Numbered from the stretch's first letter, positions 26,783 to 35,987 are shown. The stretch is 64,000 bases of DNA from Mitsuaria sp. 7 (GCF_001653795.1 NZ_CP011514.1:434001-498000), one strand, 5' to 3'. The notes: a model not told the origin generated them from the letters alone. Program-made: numbers and translations.

Positions 26783-27104
26783 CCTGAGCGGAGCGCTCGG
26801 CGGCGAGAAGAAGAACGATGCAAGCATTGGGGCTAGACCTTGTGTCGTCGTTCAGAACGACGGCGGGAACAGAGCATCTCCGCTCACCATAGTCGCTCCA
26901 CTCAACGACGCGAAGCAGTACAAAGGCTATCCAACGCAGGTTCAGGTGACTCCTCAGGATGGCGTGCAGAAGGATTGCATCGTGGACTGCGGGCACCTAA
27001 GAAACATCGACCGCGACGCGCGGATTCAGAAATGGCTCGGGCGTCTATCGGCTGCAGCGATGACGCGTGTGAACGAAGCGCTTAAAGCGAGCCTTGGGTT
27101 GTGA
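26739..27104 (+). CDS. MazF/PemK-family endoribonuclease toxin
   Basis: 121 residues from ATG 26,739, preceded by GAGGAGA. The MazF/PemK fold is clear: IEIWRGDIVLVDLSG at the N-terminus, ARPCVVVQND, then SPLTIVAPLN and DCIVDCGHLRNIDRDARIQKWLGRLS with the C-terminal helix. These toxins cleave mRNA at short sequences and are held by an antitoxin usually encoded just upstream. No standard antitoxin gene (MazE, CopG or AbrB type) is visible; the small frame at 26,585 is the only candidate. Confidence 0.9.
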   Translation: MAEIEIWRGDIVLVDLSGALGGEKKNDASIGARPCVVVQNDGGNRASPLTIVAPLNDAKQYKGYPTQVQVTPQDGVQKDCIVDCGHLRNIDRDARIQKWLGRLSAAAMTRVNEALKASLGL

Positions 27105-27204
27105 CTCAAAGCAGACCACGCTTCGTCCTTTAAGTGATGCATGCTTAGCTCAGCCAACCGCGTCGTTGGGTTGGGTGGCAAGCGGTCGGAGTTTCGTCAC
27201 CCAA

Positions 27205-27924
27205 TCAATGCGAAGTCCCCTTTCCGGAACTAGGCGTTGAGGGAAGTGTGCTCGTCACCGGATAGCCTGCGCAGAATCTGACGGACAGCGTGTTGAGGTG
27301 GCTTCGAACCAAGAGGTCGGTTTTTTCCCCCGAGGTGGCGGTGACGACGCACGCGGCGAAGCAGCCCACGCTCAGCGGAACGTAGAGTCGTAGCGTCCAT
27401 TTGGAAGAGACCTCGGCTCGAGGCGCATGCTCATCTTTGCGCTCAGCAATGCGGTCTTGAACAATGATGGAGCCGCCCGTCGCCATCAGAGCAAGCGTCA
27501 GGAACGCTCCCGTCAGCACAATCAGACTTGCCACATCCTGGCATGGTGTGCCTACCCACGGTTCGCCATAGCTGAACCACAGCAGGGATAGCGTGACCGA
27601 TGAGAAGCACAAGATGTGCGCCAGGAATCCGAGAACTGGTGCAAACAACCAGCTGTCGAGGTCAGGGGATATGTCGGCGCCTTGAAGGAGCACTGCGGTT
27701 GTGGTCAGGAAGCCGGCGGAGGCCAAGATGAATGGATGAACCTTCCAGGCGTGGGTCCAGAGGTCATAGACAGCACTCTTCGCGGCGGGCACGCCAGCCA
27801 TTGAGAGGCCAATGAGGAGGCCTGAAACCAGCAGGCCGGGGACGCCATGGTGCACGGCTTCGTGAGCTAGTCTCTGGAGGGCGATGACAACGGGGTGGTT
27901 CCAGAAGCCTGATTCAGCGGACAT
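27205..27924 (-). CDS. Integral membrane protein
   Basis: 239 residues with about five membrane segments (VPGLLVSGLLIGLSMAGV, FILASAGFLTTTAVLL, FAPVLGFLAHILCFSSVTLSL, SLIVLTGAFLTLALMAT, LYVPLSVGCFAACVVTA). No family recognised. It is divergent from the small membrane protein at 27,967 and convergent with mazF. Confidence 0.65.
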   Translation of the reverse strand: MSAESGFWNHPVVIALQRLAHEAVHHGVPGLLVSGLLIGLSMAGVPAAKSAVYDLWTHAWKVHPFILASAGFLTTTAVLLQGADISPDLDSWLFAPVLGFLAHILCFSSVTLSLLWFSYGEPWVGTPCQDVASLIVLTGAFLTLALMATGGSIIVQDRIAERKDEHAPRAEVSSKWTLRLYVPLSVGCFAACVVTATSGEKTDLLVRSHLNTLSVRFCAGYPVTSTLPSTPSSGKGTSH

Positions 27925-27966
27925 GGATAAAGAGCCTTGCTACACGGTGCCATCTGGGAGGAAAAG

Positions 27967-28203
27967 ATGGGACGCAAGCAGCCGAGGCAATTACTGAAAG
28001 ACGATGGGCTGGCATTTTTGTTAGCGCTACAGGTGCTCGCGCTCTACTCCACCTTGCTTGTCGTGATGTTTGGCTCGCAGGCGGATGCTGTGTTGCTGTG
28101 GCTGTGGCTAATCTGCCTCATGGCACCCGGGGCGGTCGTGTTCGGAGTTGGACTCTTAAGCTTCGTGCTAAGTCGCCGACGGTCGGCAAGCCTGAGGCGC
28201 TAA
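27967..28203 (+). CDS. Small two-pass membrane protein
   Basis: 78 residues from ATG 27,967, with GGAGG six bases upstream. Two membrane segments, FLLALQVLALYSTLLVVMF and LWLICLMAPGAVVFGVGLL, are followed by a basic tail (SRRRSASLRR). Not recognised. It lies between the cargo membrane protein and the convergent fifth transposition gene. Confidence 0.65.
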   Translation: MGRKQPRQLLKDDGLAFLLALQVLALYSTLLVVMFGSQADAVLLWLWLICLMAPGAVVFGVGLLSFVLSRRRSASLRR

Positions 28204-28255
28204 GTCTTGAACCTGCTTGACGCCTTGAAGGACTAGAAACGACCCATCGGAACCC

Positions 28256-29341
28256 CTAGCCTCGCTGCTTGTTCAGTACGTCAAGAATCGACTGCCAGCG
28301 GCCTGACTTCTGCCAGCGGTGATACGCGATAGAGACGCTCGTGTGCGGGATTCCTTCTGCGTACCTTGTCTCGGTCCAGGATGTACCCGCGGTGAGCTTG
28401 GCCAAGATGCCGTCAACGATGAGCCGCTGGTCGTGCACGTTGCCGGTCTTGCCGTCATGGCTTCCTCCACGGGAGAACAGCGGGGCAATCTCAGACCATT
28501 CTGCGTCGGAGAGCGCAGACGTTCGGTTGCTGTGGAGCTTGATGGAATCGTCCTTGGCCCGTAGCGGTTTCAGTCCGCTGGCCACAACTTCCATGGCCTC
28601 ATGGAACTTGATGACCCTAGCATGTTCGTTAGCGAACTCAAACGGCTCCTCGCGCGGTTCTAGCGAAACGACAGCCAGTTGCGTGACATAGAAATTTCGA
28701 GCGTGCGCGACTCCGTGCACCACCATGTGCGACCAGGCCTTCGGAAGCTGCAACCCCAAGCGGCCGTGAGTGGCGCTGGCGTAGATGCTGTTCCACATCT
28801 CCCGTGCCGATGGAAATGAGTACGCCCAGGACAGTGGTTCGACAATCGTTGCCTTGTTGCTGGTATCGGCGCTGTACCGGTACGACGCGACCATGGCCAC
28901 CACGCCAAAGCCGCCCGCCTGCGACGCGTCACCCGAGTACGTCACCACCGACTCGAGCGACTTACCGCTAAATGCGAGGTCGAACACGGGGTCGTGCGGC
29001 CGCAGCATCGCGCGCATGAGCACCAAGGCCGGCACGACAACGCGCATCCCGTTATGTATGAAAGCCCAGGCGTCGTGAGCCGTGTCGCCGTTGAGGTCCA
29101 TCGACAGTGCGCACGCGTACTCTAGGAATGATGCCGGTCGCCACTGCTCGAACTCGCTCTCAACTCGCATGCGGTCTCGCTTGTTATCGGGCAAGCCTTG
29201 GAACGTGAGGTTGTCTACGTCGATGCCTACCCTCATGCGGCTCGTGCCCGTGCCGTAGGCAACAAAGCGGCCATCTACTCGCTTGATGCCCATAACAAGC
29301 TCGGCGCCGGCATTGCTTGAACGCTTGTAGCGATTCCTCAT
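28256..29341 (-). CDS. Fifth gene of the tns operon: unknown domain fused to an IS5-type DUF4096 domain
   Basis: 361 residues, 31 bases after tniQ on the same strand, with AGAGG before the ATG. Residues ~1-270 are unrecognised (KRVDGRFVAYGTGTSRM, then EPLSWAYSFPSAREMWNSIY). Residues ~273-358 match DUF4096, the N-terminal helical DNA-binding domain of IS5/IS4-family transposases: LSDAEWSEIAPLF, DQRLIVDGILAKLTAGTSW, VSIAYHRWQKSGRWQSIL. The catalytic DDE domain of such transposases is absent, so the domain seems domesticated. In Tn7 the fifth gene (tnsE) directs insertion to replicating DNA; this protein is not a recognisable TnsE. Its position suggests an alternative target selector or regulator (inference). 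Confidence 0.8.
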   Translation of the reverse strand: MRNRYKRSSNAGAELVMGIKRVDGRFVAYGTGTSRMRVGIDVDNLTFQGLPDNKRDRMRVESEFEQWRPASFLEYACALSMDLNGDTAHDAWAFIHNGMRVVVPALVLMRAMLRPHDPVFDLAFSGKSLESVVTYSGDASQAGGFGVVAMVASYRYSADTSNKATIVEPLSWAYSFPSAREMWNSIYASATHGRLGLQLPKAWSHMVVHGVAHARNFYVTQLAVVSLEPREEPFEFANEHARVIKFHEAMEVVASGLKPLRAKDDSIKLHSNRTSALSDAEWSEIAPLFSRGGSHDGKTGNVHDQRLIVDGILAKLTAGTSWTETRYAEGIPHTSVSIAYHRWQKSGRWQSILDVLNKQRG

Positions 29342-29372
29342 GCGTTTGACCTCTCAGCCGCTTGGGACAGCA

Positions 29373-30578
29373 TCAAGTGGGTGTGGCCGGTTGACCGCCT
29401 GCACCGACGGTGCCGCGGACGCTGGTGCGACGTCGACGTTGACGCCTACCGGATTTGCGTAGCGAGGACTCCGTCGCCTTGAAGGCGGTGAGTACCGCGG
29501 CGGTCGCAGGGAATCTGGACCGGTCGTGCCGATAAGCCGACCATTGGCCCAATGAGCTCATCATCTCGGTGACCGTGGTGAGCCTGCCTTCGCGCGCAGC
29601 AGCCTCGATGAGGCCCGACACGAGGCTCGCGACCTGAGCGTCCAGTGCGGCGTAGTCCCGAGTCCTCTTGCCGCCTGGCTGGTACGAGAACGTGCGGGGC
29701 TGGTCAGTCGAGTGCGCGAGGAAGGTGCGCAAGAGCACGTGCTTGAGCGGGCTGAACGGGCCAGAGCTGCGGGGCCGAACCATGAGAGCAGGCCATGAGT
29801 GACTCGGACGACCAAGTCGGCACCCGAGTTGGTCCAGCAACTCATGACCATACAGGGCGCCGAGGTCCTTGGAGACCTGGGCGCTTGCCACCGTCCCCCA
29901 CTTGGCCACGAACCCTGTGGCGTGGGCAACCAACTGGTAGACATGCTGCCAGTCGTCATGCCAGTCCCGAGCCTTGTTCATCACGGATGCGCTGAGCACC
30001 GCTACGGGCTGCAGGACAGTTCGTGGAAGTGGCGCCTGCATGGGTGCTCCCGATTGATATTGGGGGATGTCTCCCTCGTACGCGCGGGCCGACTGAGCCA
30101 GGGCGACGTCGCTCTCGTGAAGCGCCGTGCCATGTTTGTGGCAGACGTAGACGGCAGGTAAGGAATGAGACCGATGCCAGTAGCTCTCGCCGAACCGCTT
30201 GATGTCCACCGCGACGCACCTGGGGCAGTAGCGGAGTGCGTTCACACCCTGTGTGGCGGCCTGGACGAGAGCAGCGGAACACCTCGCGTCATCTCCCGTG
30301 TCCGCAAGCGCTCGCCGTTCCTGCTCGCGCGCCAACGCTGGTGGTGCATGCGAAGTAGCGTAGGGGAAGATGGTGTGCTCCCAAAGCAGCTTGTCCGCAG
30401 AGACATGCATCGCGCTGGCCAATCGAGGGATGTCGACCGGAAGGAAGAACGAAAGATTGGACATGTTCCGCCCGAAGACCTCTCTCAGCAGCCGCTTCTG
30501 CGGGAGCGCGCAGCGGATGATTGCGCGCATGACCACGCTCCCGGCTAGCTCGTCGGGGTAGGGCTTAGGCATCGTCAT
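29373..30578 (-). CDS. tniQ: TniQ/TnsD-family target-selection protein
   Basis: 401 residues; its ATGA start overlaps the tnsC stop. The TniQ zinc region is clear: RYCPRC (Cys118, Cys121), SYWHRSHSLPAVYVCHKHG (His135/His138, Cys146, His149). The N-terminus (PYPDELAGSVVMRAI) is typical of the family. The C-terminal ~200 residues should bind target DNA (HELLDQLGCRLG, then TVTEMMSSLGQWSAYRHDRS). TniQ/TnsD proteins recruit TnsC to a chosen site. Tn7 TnsD (508 residues) recognises glmS; here the element sits in comEC, so comEC codons just right of the element are the likely recognition sequence. Shorter TniQ proteins also serve CRISPR-associated elements, but no Cas genes are seen. Confidence 0.9.
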   Translation of the reverse strand: MTMPKPYPDELAGSVVMRAIIRCALPQKRLLREVFGRNMSNLSFFLPVDIPRLASAMHVSADKLLWEHTIFPYATSHAPPALAREQERRALADTGDDARCSAALVQAATQGVNALRYCPRCVAVDIKRFGESYWHRSHSLPAVYVCHKHGTALHESDVALAQSARAYEGDIPQYQSGAPMQAPLPRTVLQPVAVLSASVMNKARDWHDDWQHVYQLVAHATGFVAKWGTVASAQVSKDLGALYGHELLDQLGCRLGRPSHSWPALMVRPRSSGPFSPLKHVLLRTFLAHSTDQPRTFSYQPGGKRTRDYAALDAQVASLVSGLIEAAAREGRLTTVTEMMSSLGQWSAYRHDRSRFPATAAVLTAFKATESSLRKSGRRQRRRRTSVRGTVGAGGQPATPT

Positions 30579-32293
30579 TCGACAGGGACGAGGGTCTCGA
30601 TATCACGGACCATGTTGAGCTTGATGAGCTCATCCAGAATGGATGCCGTGGACTTGGATTGCGCCGAAACCTTCGCCGCATTCACGACCGCGTTGCGGTA
30701 GTCCAGCGGTCGCTCCTCCAAATTCAACGCACTAACCGCGGCTTCGAGCTTGTCGACCTTGTTGGGACTTTTGGCCTTCGCTTTGCGGAGCGGCGCGGTC
30801 TCGTTCTTCGCCAACTGGACAATCGCTTCGAGCATGTCTTTGGCCGTGCCTTCCGCCGCGACTTCTTCAGCCGCTGCCTCCGCGTCCTTCTCGTTCAAGC
30901 CCAAGACGCGTGCGGCACCCTCGAGGCGAGCGCGGAAGTCGGGGTTTCCGGGACGTGTGGATGCTGCAGCGTTGCGCTTGTCGCGCGAGAGGTACCGATT
31001 CATCATCCGCTCGACGTAGTCGGCGATGTCGAACGGCGCCAAGTCCGGAAACTTCGCCATTTGCTTGGGGGACCGGGAGGCCAGCGCGCCCACCATCTCA
31101 TGTACGAAATGCATGTCCTTTTTGTAGACATCAAGCAGCAGCGCTTCTGACAGGGTCTCCGTCTGGTCAAGCATCGCGCGGACCTGAGCGATGACGAAGA
31201 GCTTCAACGCGAGGTCGATGATGCCTTGGCTGCAGTCGTAAATCGTGTCGTAGAGCTGCGGAGTCAGTGCCACCGGATTCTTGACCCACTGATAGGTCCA
31301 GAGCCGGTCGATGAAGTCATGCCATTCGCCAGGCTCGTCGATGAGCTTACCGTCCTCTTCCTTAGACTCCCACTTCGGAAGTGGAGACCAGTCCCCCAGC
31401 CCCGGGCCGATAGAGCGCCTGGCTTGTCGGAGGTCCAGCTTCATGATTCGGGACGCTTTGTTGGTGCCTACGTAGAGCTGCGGAATTTTTCCCACGTTGC
31501 AGAGCGAAACCAGGTCCGTCATCATCACCTGCTCATCGCCGCCCTTATTTGTGATGTTCTGAATTTCGTCTACGACCAGCAGTCCGAGGTAGTGCTCGTT
31601 CATCAATCGGCTCGCGATGTGCAGCAGCGTCTTTCCACTGTGGCGGCCCTTGGCAACGTACTTTTCGTAGTAGTCAGCATCGGGGATTAGCGAGTCGAGC
31701 TGAGTGATGATTTGGACGGCTAAAGCTTTGAAGCTCGCCCCATCCCGCTCCATCTCGATGTGCAGATAGGTCACCTGGAAGAAGTGAGCCCTAGGGTGGT
31801 AGATGACCTGTGGATAGCGCGCCATCACCCGCCGAATGGTGGTGCTCTTTCCCATGCCTGGGATGGCCAGAAGAGCTTCTGAGCTCCCCATCACTACGGT
31901 GTGATGGGTCTGGCGAAATGTGATGCCCTCTCGCTGCAGCTTGTAGATTTCCTGGAAGATTGCCGCGTGTCCACGCGACTGTGGCTTGCGGCCGACTAGG
32001 CCTGCTCGGAGTCGCGCATCCAACGTCGTGGCGAGATAGATGTGTGAAGTCATGGGAAACATGACGTTCATCAGGCCGAGCAGCTCCTGGATTCGCTCAA
32101 AGTTTTTCCACTCGCGCTGCTCGGAGTCGAATTCGGGATAGAGCTCCAGTGACTCAAAGATTTCGTCTTCGTCCAGTGCGACGGGTAGAGCCTCGATTAG
32201 CGGATTTCCCTGAAAGCGCTTGATGCGCTGAGGCTTGTAGTTCGCGACCTCCACGTGGGGCGGGAGCAAGCTCAGGTCCATCTCGATGGGCAT
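30575..32293 (-). CDS. tnsC: TnsC-family AAA+ transposition regulator
   Basis: 572 residues. Walker A AIPGMGKST at 143-151 and Walker B LLVVDEIQN with Asp242/Glu243 mark the AAA+ domain; MMTDLVSLCNVGKIPQLYVGT follows as the sensor region. TnsC forms filaments on DNA, senses target immunity, and links TniQ to the TnsAB transposase. The C-terminal ~150 residues are an Ala/Lys-rich tail that probably contacts TnsA/TnsB. Lies ten bases after tnsB and overlaps tniQ by four bases. Confidence 0.92.
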   Translation of the reverse strand: MPIEMDLSLLPPHVEVANYKPQRIKRFQGNPLIEALPVALDEDEIFESLELYPEFDSEQREWKNFERIQELLGLMNVMFPMTSHIYLATTLDARLRAGLVGRKPQSRGHAAIFQEIYKLQREGITFRQTHHTVVMGSSEALLAIPGMGKSTTIRRVMARYPQVIYHPRAHFFQVTYLHIEMERDGASFKALAVQIITQLDSLIPDADYYEKYVAKGRHSGKTLLHIASRLMNEHYLGLLVVDEIQNITNKGGDEQVMMTDLVSLCNVGKIPQLYVGTNKASRIMKLDLRQARRSIGPGLGDWSPLPKWESKEEDGKLIDEPGEWHDFIDRLWTYQWVKNPVALTPQLYDTIYDCSQGIIDLALKLFVIAQVRAMLDQTETLSEALLLDVYKKDMHFVHEMVGALASRSPKQMAKFPDLAPFDIADYVERMMNRYLSRDKRNAAASTRPGNPDFRARLEGAARVLGLNEKDAEAAAEEVAAEGTAKDMLEAIVQLAKNETAPLRKAKAKSPNKVDKLEAAVSALNLEERPLDYRNAVVNAAKVSAQSKSTASILDELIKLNMVRDIETLVPVE

Positions 32294-32303
32294 TTGTTGC
32301 TCC

Positions 32304-34877
32304 TTATGAGTTTTGACGGCGCTTGGCGGCCATGCGTTCCCGCAACGTCATTGGGCGCTGTGGAGCTGGCGAAGGCGTGGAGGGATGTTGCGGTGGGTCG
32401 CCATCTCCGTCGTCCTCGGGCTGGGTATGCTCGTACGCAGCCTTCGCGCCTTCGACCTCGAAATCCAGCAGGTCGGGCACGTCTTCGTACTGGGGCGAAT
32501 CGCCATTTGCGTTAGCCACCGCCGACGCTTGTGCGGCGGGGCGTTCAGTATCAGATGGCGACGGATTGAGAGCAGGCGCAGGGGCTGGAGGGGTAGCGGA
32601 CAGAAGGGTGTCAACCGCTGGGGGCGAACCGGCGGGTGCCGTGGCGCTCGCGTTCGGACCCCTCGGCTCGGCGCTGGGTTGCACTCTGACCCCGCTAATG
32701 GGAAAAGCCCCGACGGGAGCGCTCTCCTGGGGAGGCTCCACGACTTGAGACTGGGCTCTGTCGCCCGGTGTCCGGCCCGGGTGGAAAGCACCTGCGGTTT
32801 GTATCCGTTCTTCGCGCAGGTCTTCGGCACGAGCACCGGGAACATCCTTTCGACGGCTGGAATAGGACTCATCTTGCGTTTGCTCCCGCATTTCTTTTAG
32901 GGCGCGTTCGTTAATCGGGCCCACATGCTTGGCGAACTCGTGCCTAGCCTCGCTTTTCTCGTCTTTGGCGGGGGCAGTTATTTTGTCCACCGCTTGAAAG
33001 CTCCGGTGCACTTCGGCATAGGACATCCCTTTGAATTTGACGCTATCGCCAGCGAGCTGTAGCGGCAGTCGTTCGCCGCTTCCGTCGGGAGCATCGACGA
33101 ATATTTCATCGACAAGTCGATAATCGTAGGAGAAGTTGAAGGGCTTACGCTCGATGCGTCCTTCAACCAGCCACCCACGTCGTTCCGCTTCGGCGGATTG
33201 GTAGAACATGCGTTTAAAGGTGAGCCCGTCTTTGTGTATGGTGGTGCTTTCGCGTGGAAGTAGCTCAGCTCGTACTTTGTCGAAGTCGATGATATCGAGG
33301 AGTCCCATGCGCTTTCGAACTCCGTGTCGGAATAGTTCCCGAGGCGAAGGCGGGACCTCATCTTCAATTTGTTGAAAGTTGAGCGGATATTCGACCTGCA
33401 TTGTCCGGTTGTAAGTAATAATTGCTTTTACAATGATGGACTCAAATTCATTGATGTTTAATGCCGCGTTCTTGTCGTATTTGGCGCGTCTGCGCGCTCT
33501 ATTGGCACTGTCTGGGGAATAGGCGATGGTGACTGGGGCAATGATTTGATGTAGCAATGCGAAGCCACATTCGACCAGAGGTTTCATATCAGGCCGCAAT
33601 CCAGGAACGTTTGTTATCATTGCTCTAAGAGAGCGAGTGATTCGACGTGCCTGTTTGTGGACAAGCTCACCTTGGTCGGCTACAAAAGATTCCGGCAGGA
33701 TTCCATGGGCAGGCCAATCCAAAGGGTCGTACTTAATTCCAAGACGTCTGCAAAGCTTTTCCTTGTCCTCGCCGATGCTCAGGATTGCAAGCATAGCGGG
33801 TGTGTATGAGGCGTTTTCAAATCCAACATACCAGCCAACAATCATTCGACTATCACGGTCAATGATGAGATACAGCGTCGGCTTTCCGACGATGTGGGCT
33901 CGATTCCGAAGCGAAACAAGTACAACGTCCGCGATAGTTGCGTCAAACTCGTAGATGTGACCAACGCCATGCGTCCTTAATTGAATTGAGCCGGACGTGG
34001 CGCGATGCTGTGTTGAAAACACTTTGTCGCCTTTTCGGCGACGAATAATTGTCTCTAGAGGATAATTTCTATGGAGAAATCGATAGAACTGGTTGTAGCT
34101 AGGTGCCTCGACTCCTGGCTTTAGATGCACTTCCCCATTTCCGTCAACGTACGTGTAATGTTTTTGTTTGAGTTGTTCATGTGCATCCTTCAATGTGACG
34201 GTAGCGTTGAGTTTCAAGAATACGTTCTCAAGCACATCACGCATCGCTTCATCATCGGACAGCGTGCGCTGGAACGGTCGTAGTCCGTTCGCCGTTTTAC
34301 GACCTCGAAGTGCAGTGCCTGTCTTATCCCGGTGTGCGCAGTTCTGATAACGGCCGCGTAGTGCATCCTGTGTTTGGCCGCCACGCCAATAATCTCGAAG
34401 GTCCCGAAGAAGCGTCTTGGCTGAGCCCGTGACGAGGGGAGGCAGTTCGATATCAGGTATATTGGCAAGTTCGATTAGCTCCAACCTTGCCGCCGCTTGC
34501 AACTTTGCTTCAGCGCTGAGTTCCGATTCACGCGTCTTCAGCAACTTGTTTCGCAGCGATGGATAAAAAATATCGGGGACCAAATCGACTAGCGGACCAA
34601 TGCGCTTCCAAGCGCTGTCGACGTGCAATGACTCCGCGGTTGTTAACTGGATACGCGTTATGCCCCTCGGCGGACCGTGAGAGTTAGGTGTGAAGGGGCG
34701 AAATCCTTCGGGAAGCTTTGAATATTTAAGGCAGTAGGGCAAAGCCTTTTCCGCAGCATCGCCTACCAGGATTAGCCATGCATCGTCGGCGTCGATGTCA
34801 AAAAATAACAGTCGATGCGTTGTTTCATCTTGAAGGCGGACAAGAAGCTGATTTCTATGGAATGGAATATCACTCAT
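32304..34877 (-). CDS. tnsB: TnsB-family DDE transposase
   Basis: 857 residues, longer than Tn7 TnsB (702). The integrase core has Asp312 (IYEFDATIADV), Asp401 (SFVADQGELVH) and Glu436 (KPLVECGFALLH), the DDE triad. The N-terminal region carries the end-binding helices (LSDDEAMRDVLENVFLKL). The last ~150 residues are a Pro/Ala/Ser-rich disordered tail ending in a basic MTLRERMAAKRRQNS, where the TnsC-interacting end is expected. TnsB cuts the 3' ends and joins them to the target. The coding sequence is noticeably AT-richer than the cargo in its N-terminal two thirds. It overlaps tnsA by eight bases. Confidence 0.93.
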   Translation of the reverse strand: MSDIPFHRNQLLVRLQDETTHRLLFFDIDADDAWLILVGDAAEKALPYCLKYSKLPEGFRPFTPNSHGPPRGITRIQLTTAESLHVDSAWKRIGPLVDLVPDIFYPSLRNKLLKTRESELSAEAKLQAAARLELIELANIPDIELPPLVTGSAKTLLRDLRDYWRGGQTQDALRGRYQNCAHRDKTGTALRGRKTANGLRPFQRTLSDDEAMRDVLENVFLKLNATVTLKDAHEQLKQKHYTYVDGNGEVHLKPGVEAPSYNQFYRFLHRNYPLETIIRRRKGDKVFSTQHRATSGSIQLRTHGVGHIYEFDATIADVVLVSLRNRAHIVGKPTLYLIIDRDSRMIVGWYVGFENASYTPAMLAILSIGEDKEKLCRRLGIKYDPLDWPAHGILPESFVADQGELVHKQARRITRSLRAMITNVPGLRPDMKPLVECGFALLHQIIAPVTIAYSPDSANRARRRAKYDKNAALNINEFESIIVKAIITYNRTMQVEYPLNFQQIEDEVPPSPRELFRHGVRKRMGLLDIIDFDKVRAELLPRESTTIHKDGLTFKRMFYQSAEAERRGWLVEGRIERKPFNFSYDYRLVDEIFVDAPDGSGERLPLQLAGDSVKFKGMSYAEVHRSFQAVDKITAPAKDEKSEARHEFAKHVGPINERALKEMREQTQDESYSSRRKDVPGARAEDLREERIQTAGAFHPGRTPGDRAQSQVVEPPQESAPVGAFPISGVRVQPSAEPRGPNASATAPAGSPPAVDTLLSATPPAPAPALNPSPSDTERPAAQASAVANANGDSPQYEDVPDLLDFEVEGAKAAYEHTQPEDDGDGDPPQHPSTPSPAPQRPMTLRERMAAKRRQNS

Positions 34878-35724
34878 CGGTGCACGGCGGATTCTTGTTT
34901 GTAGGCGAAGGTGCGAGGATGCGGAACGTGCTCATTGGTAAGCGCTCCGGAAATGCGTTGTTGAGGTCCATATACAAAATTCTTTCATTTAGCAGCATTC
35001 GTGCGACCCTAAGTCCCGTTCCCTTATCAATACCATTTCTGCGGTCGAACTCCTCGCAATAATCTGAGAGGGATTGCTCAGGGGTGTGAGCGCGAAGTTC
35101 TTGAGTCATTCGAAGCTTGTATTCTTCGAAATAGTCGTCGTATGCAATGATTGCGTTCTCGCTCTTCTGTGCCCGTCGTATCCATCCGAGGTTCTTAACT
35201 TTTTGTGCTGGCAGTAATTCCTTAACTACCAAGTGAAGCGGAATTCCCAGTTGAGCCAAGCTTTCTCTCATGACCTCCAGCAACTCGACTACACGAGGTG
35301 ATTCGAGTTCGTGCGCGACTTTGACTTCGTAAGCCTCGATACGTTCGCCTTCGTCCGTGGACCTGTCCACAAGGAAGTCCACTGTCATCACGTAAGGAAC
35401 ATATGTGCCTTTGTAGAATTGGTGTTTCACTCCTAGGGAGTTGGCGACTTCCTGCGTCAGTTCCCGGTCAAGTGGAAATTGTTCTCGCACATCAGTAACG
35501 CTCACGGCACGCTCCAGAATATAGAAAAGAGATTGCTCTCCGTCGGATAGAAGTTGGTGATTTCTCCCGAACCTTTCACTATATGGTTCGTGCGTGGTGC
35601 CGTCGTAATAGCCTTCTGTTGTGTACAGCCAGGGAAGGTATGTCGCCAATCTTCCTTTTCCGCGGCCCATTTTTTGATATTCCAGAATGTCTTCTTCGGA
35701 CATTCTTTGTTTGCCTCTAGACAT
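34870..35724 (-). CDS. tnsA: TnsA-family 5'-strand endonuclease of the transposase
   Basis: 284 residues, close to Tn7 TnsA (273). Catalytic residues line up as Glu63 (SDGEQSLFYIL), Asp116 (YVMTVDFLVD), Glu133 and Lys135 (AYEVKVA), a PD-(D/E)xK nuclease; Tn7 TnsA has E63, D114, Q130, K132. TnsA cuts the 5' strands so that the element moves by cut-and-paste. The N-terminal helical and C-terminal (DYCEEFDRRNGIDKGTGLRVARMLL) domains are both present, the latter being the TnsC-interacting region. AAGGCG lies before the ATG at 35,724. First gene of the tns operon, nearest the right end. Confidence 0.93.
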   Translation of the reverse strand: MSRGKQRMSEEDILEYQKMGRGKGRLATYLPWLYTTEGYYDGTTHEPYSERFGRNHQLLSDGEQSLFYILERAVSVTDVREQFPLDRELTQEVANSLGVKHQFYKGTYVPYVMTVDFLVDRSTDEGERIEAYEVKVAHELESPRVVELLEVMRESLAQLGIPLHLVVKELLPAQKVKNLGWIRRAQKSENAIIAYDDYFEEYKLRMTQELRAHTPEQSLSDYCEEFDRRNGIDKGTGLRVARMLLNERILYMDLNNAFPERLPMSTFRILAPSPTNKNPPCTDE

Positions 35725-35882
35725 TCGCTATTCGCCTTTTTTGAATGAACTTTGGCCGACACCTGCGGACATGGCCATGGCGCACGCAGTGGTCGTGCGT
35801 GGGTTCCACTATCGAGGTGACAGTTTGAAAATGCATCAAATTTCGGAAAGGCCACGCGTTACAGTAAGTATTCTGAAATTAA

Positions 35883-35892
35883 CTACATGTAG
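35883..35892. promoter_or_regulatory. Candidate operator palindrome
   Basis: A perfect 10-base palindrome CTACATGTAG in the 263-base space between the divergent tnsA and HTH genes. Position fits an operator for the HTH protein, which could control both promoters. The evidence is only location and symmetry. Confidence 0.3.
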
Positions 35893-35987
35893 AGGTTTTG
35901 TGCGTCGCTCGCGCAAATGCGTTCTTAAGCGACAAGTCTGCTGTTTTGAAATACGCTTTCAGCGACTTCACTCATGAGAGAGTCGCG

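Noticed and set aside
27150..27185. Possible hairpin CCAACC / GGTTGG between convergent genes
   Set aside because: Short stem, no T run; not strong enough to list as a terminator.
28256..32293. CRISPR-associated transposon
   Set aside because: TniQ is of a size seen in such elements, but no Cas genes or repeats are in the window and the insertion within a conserved gene fits protein-guided targeting. The unseen left part could still change this.
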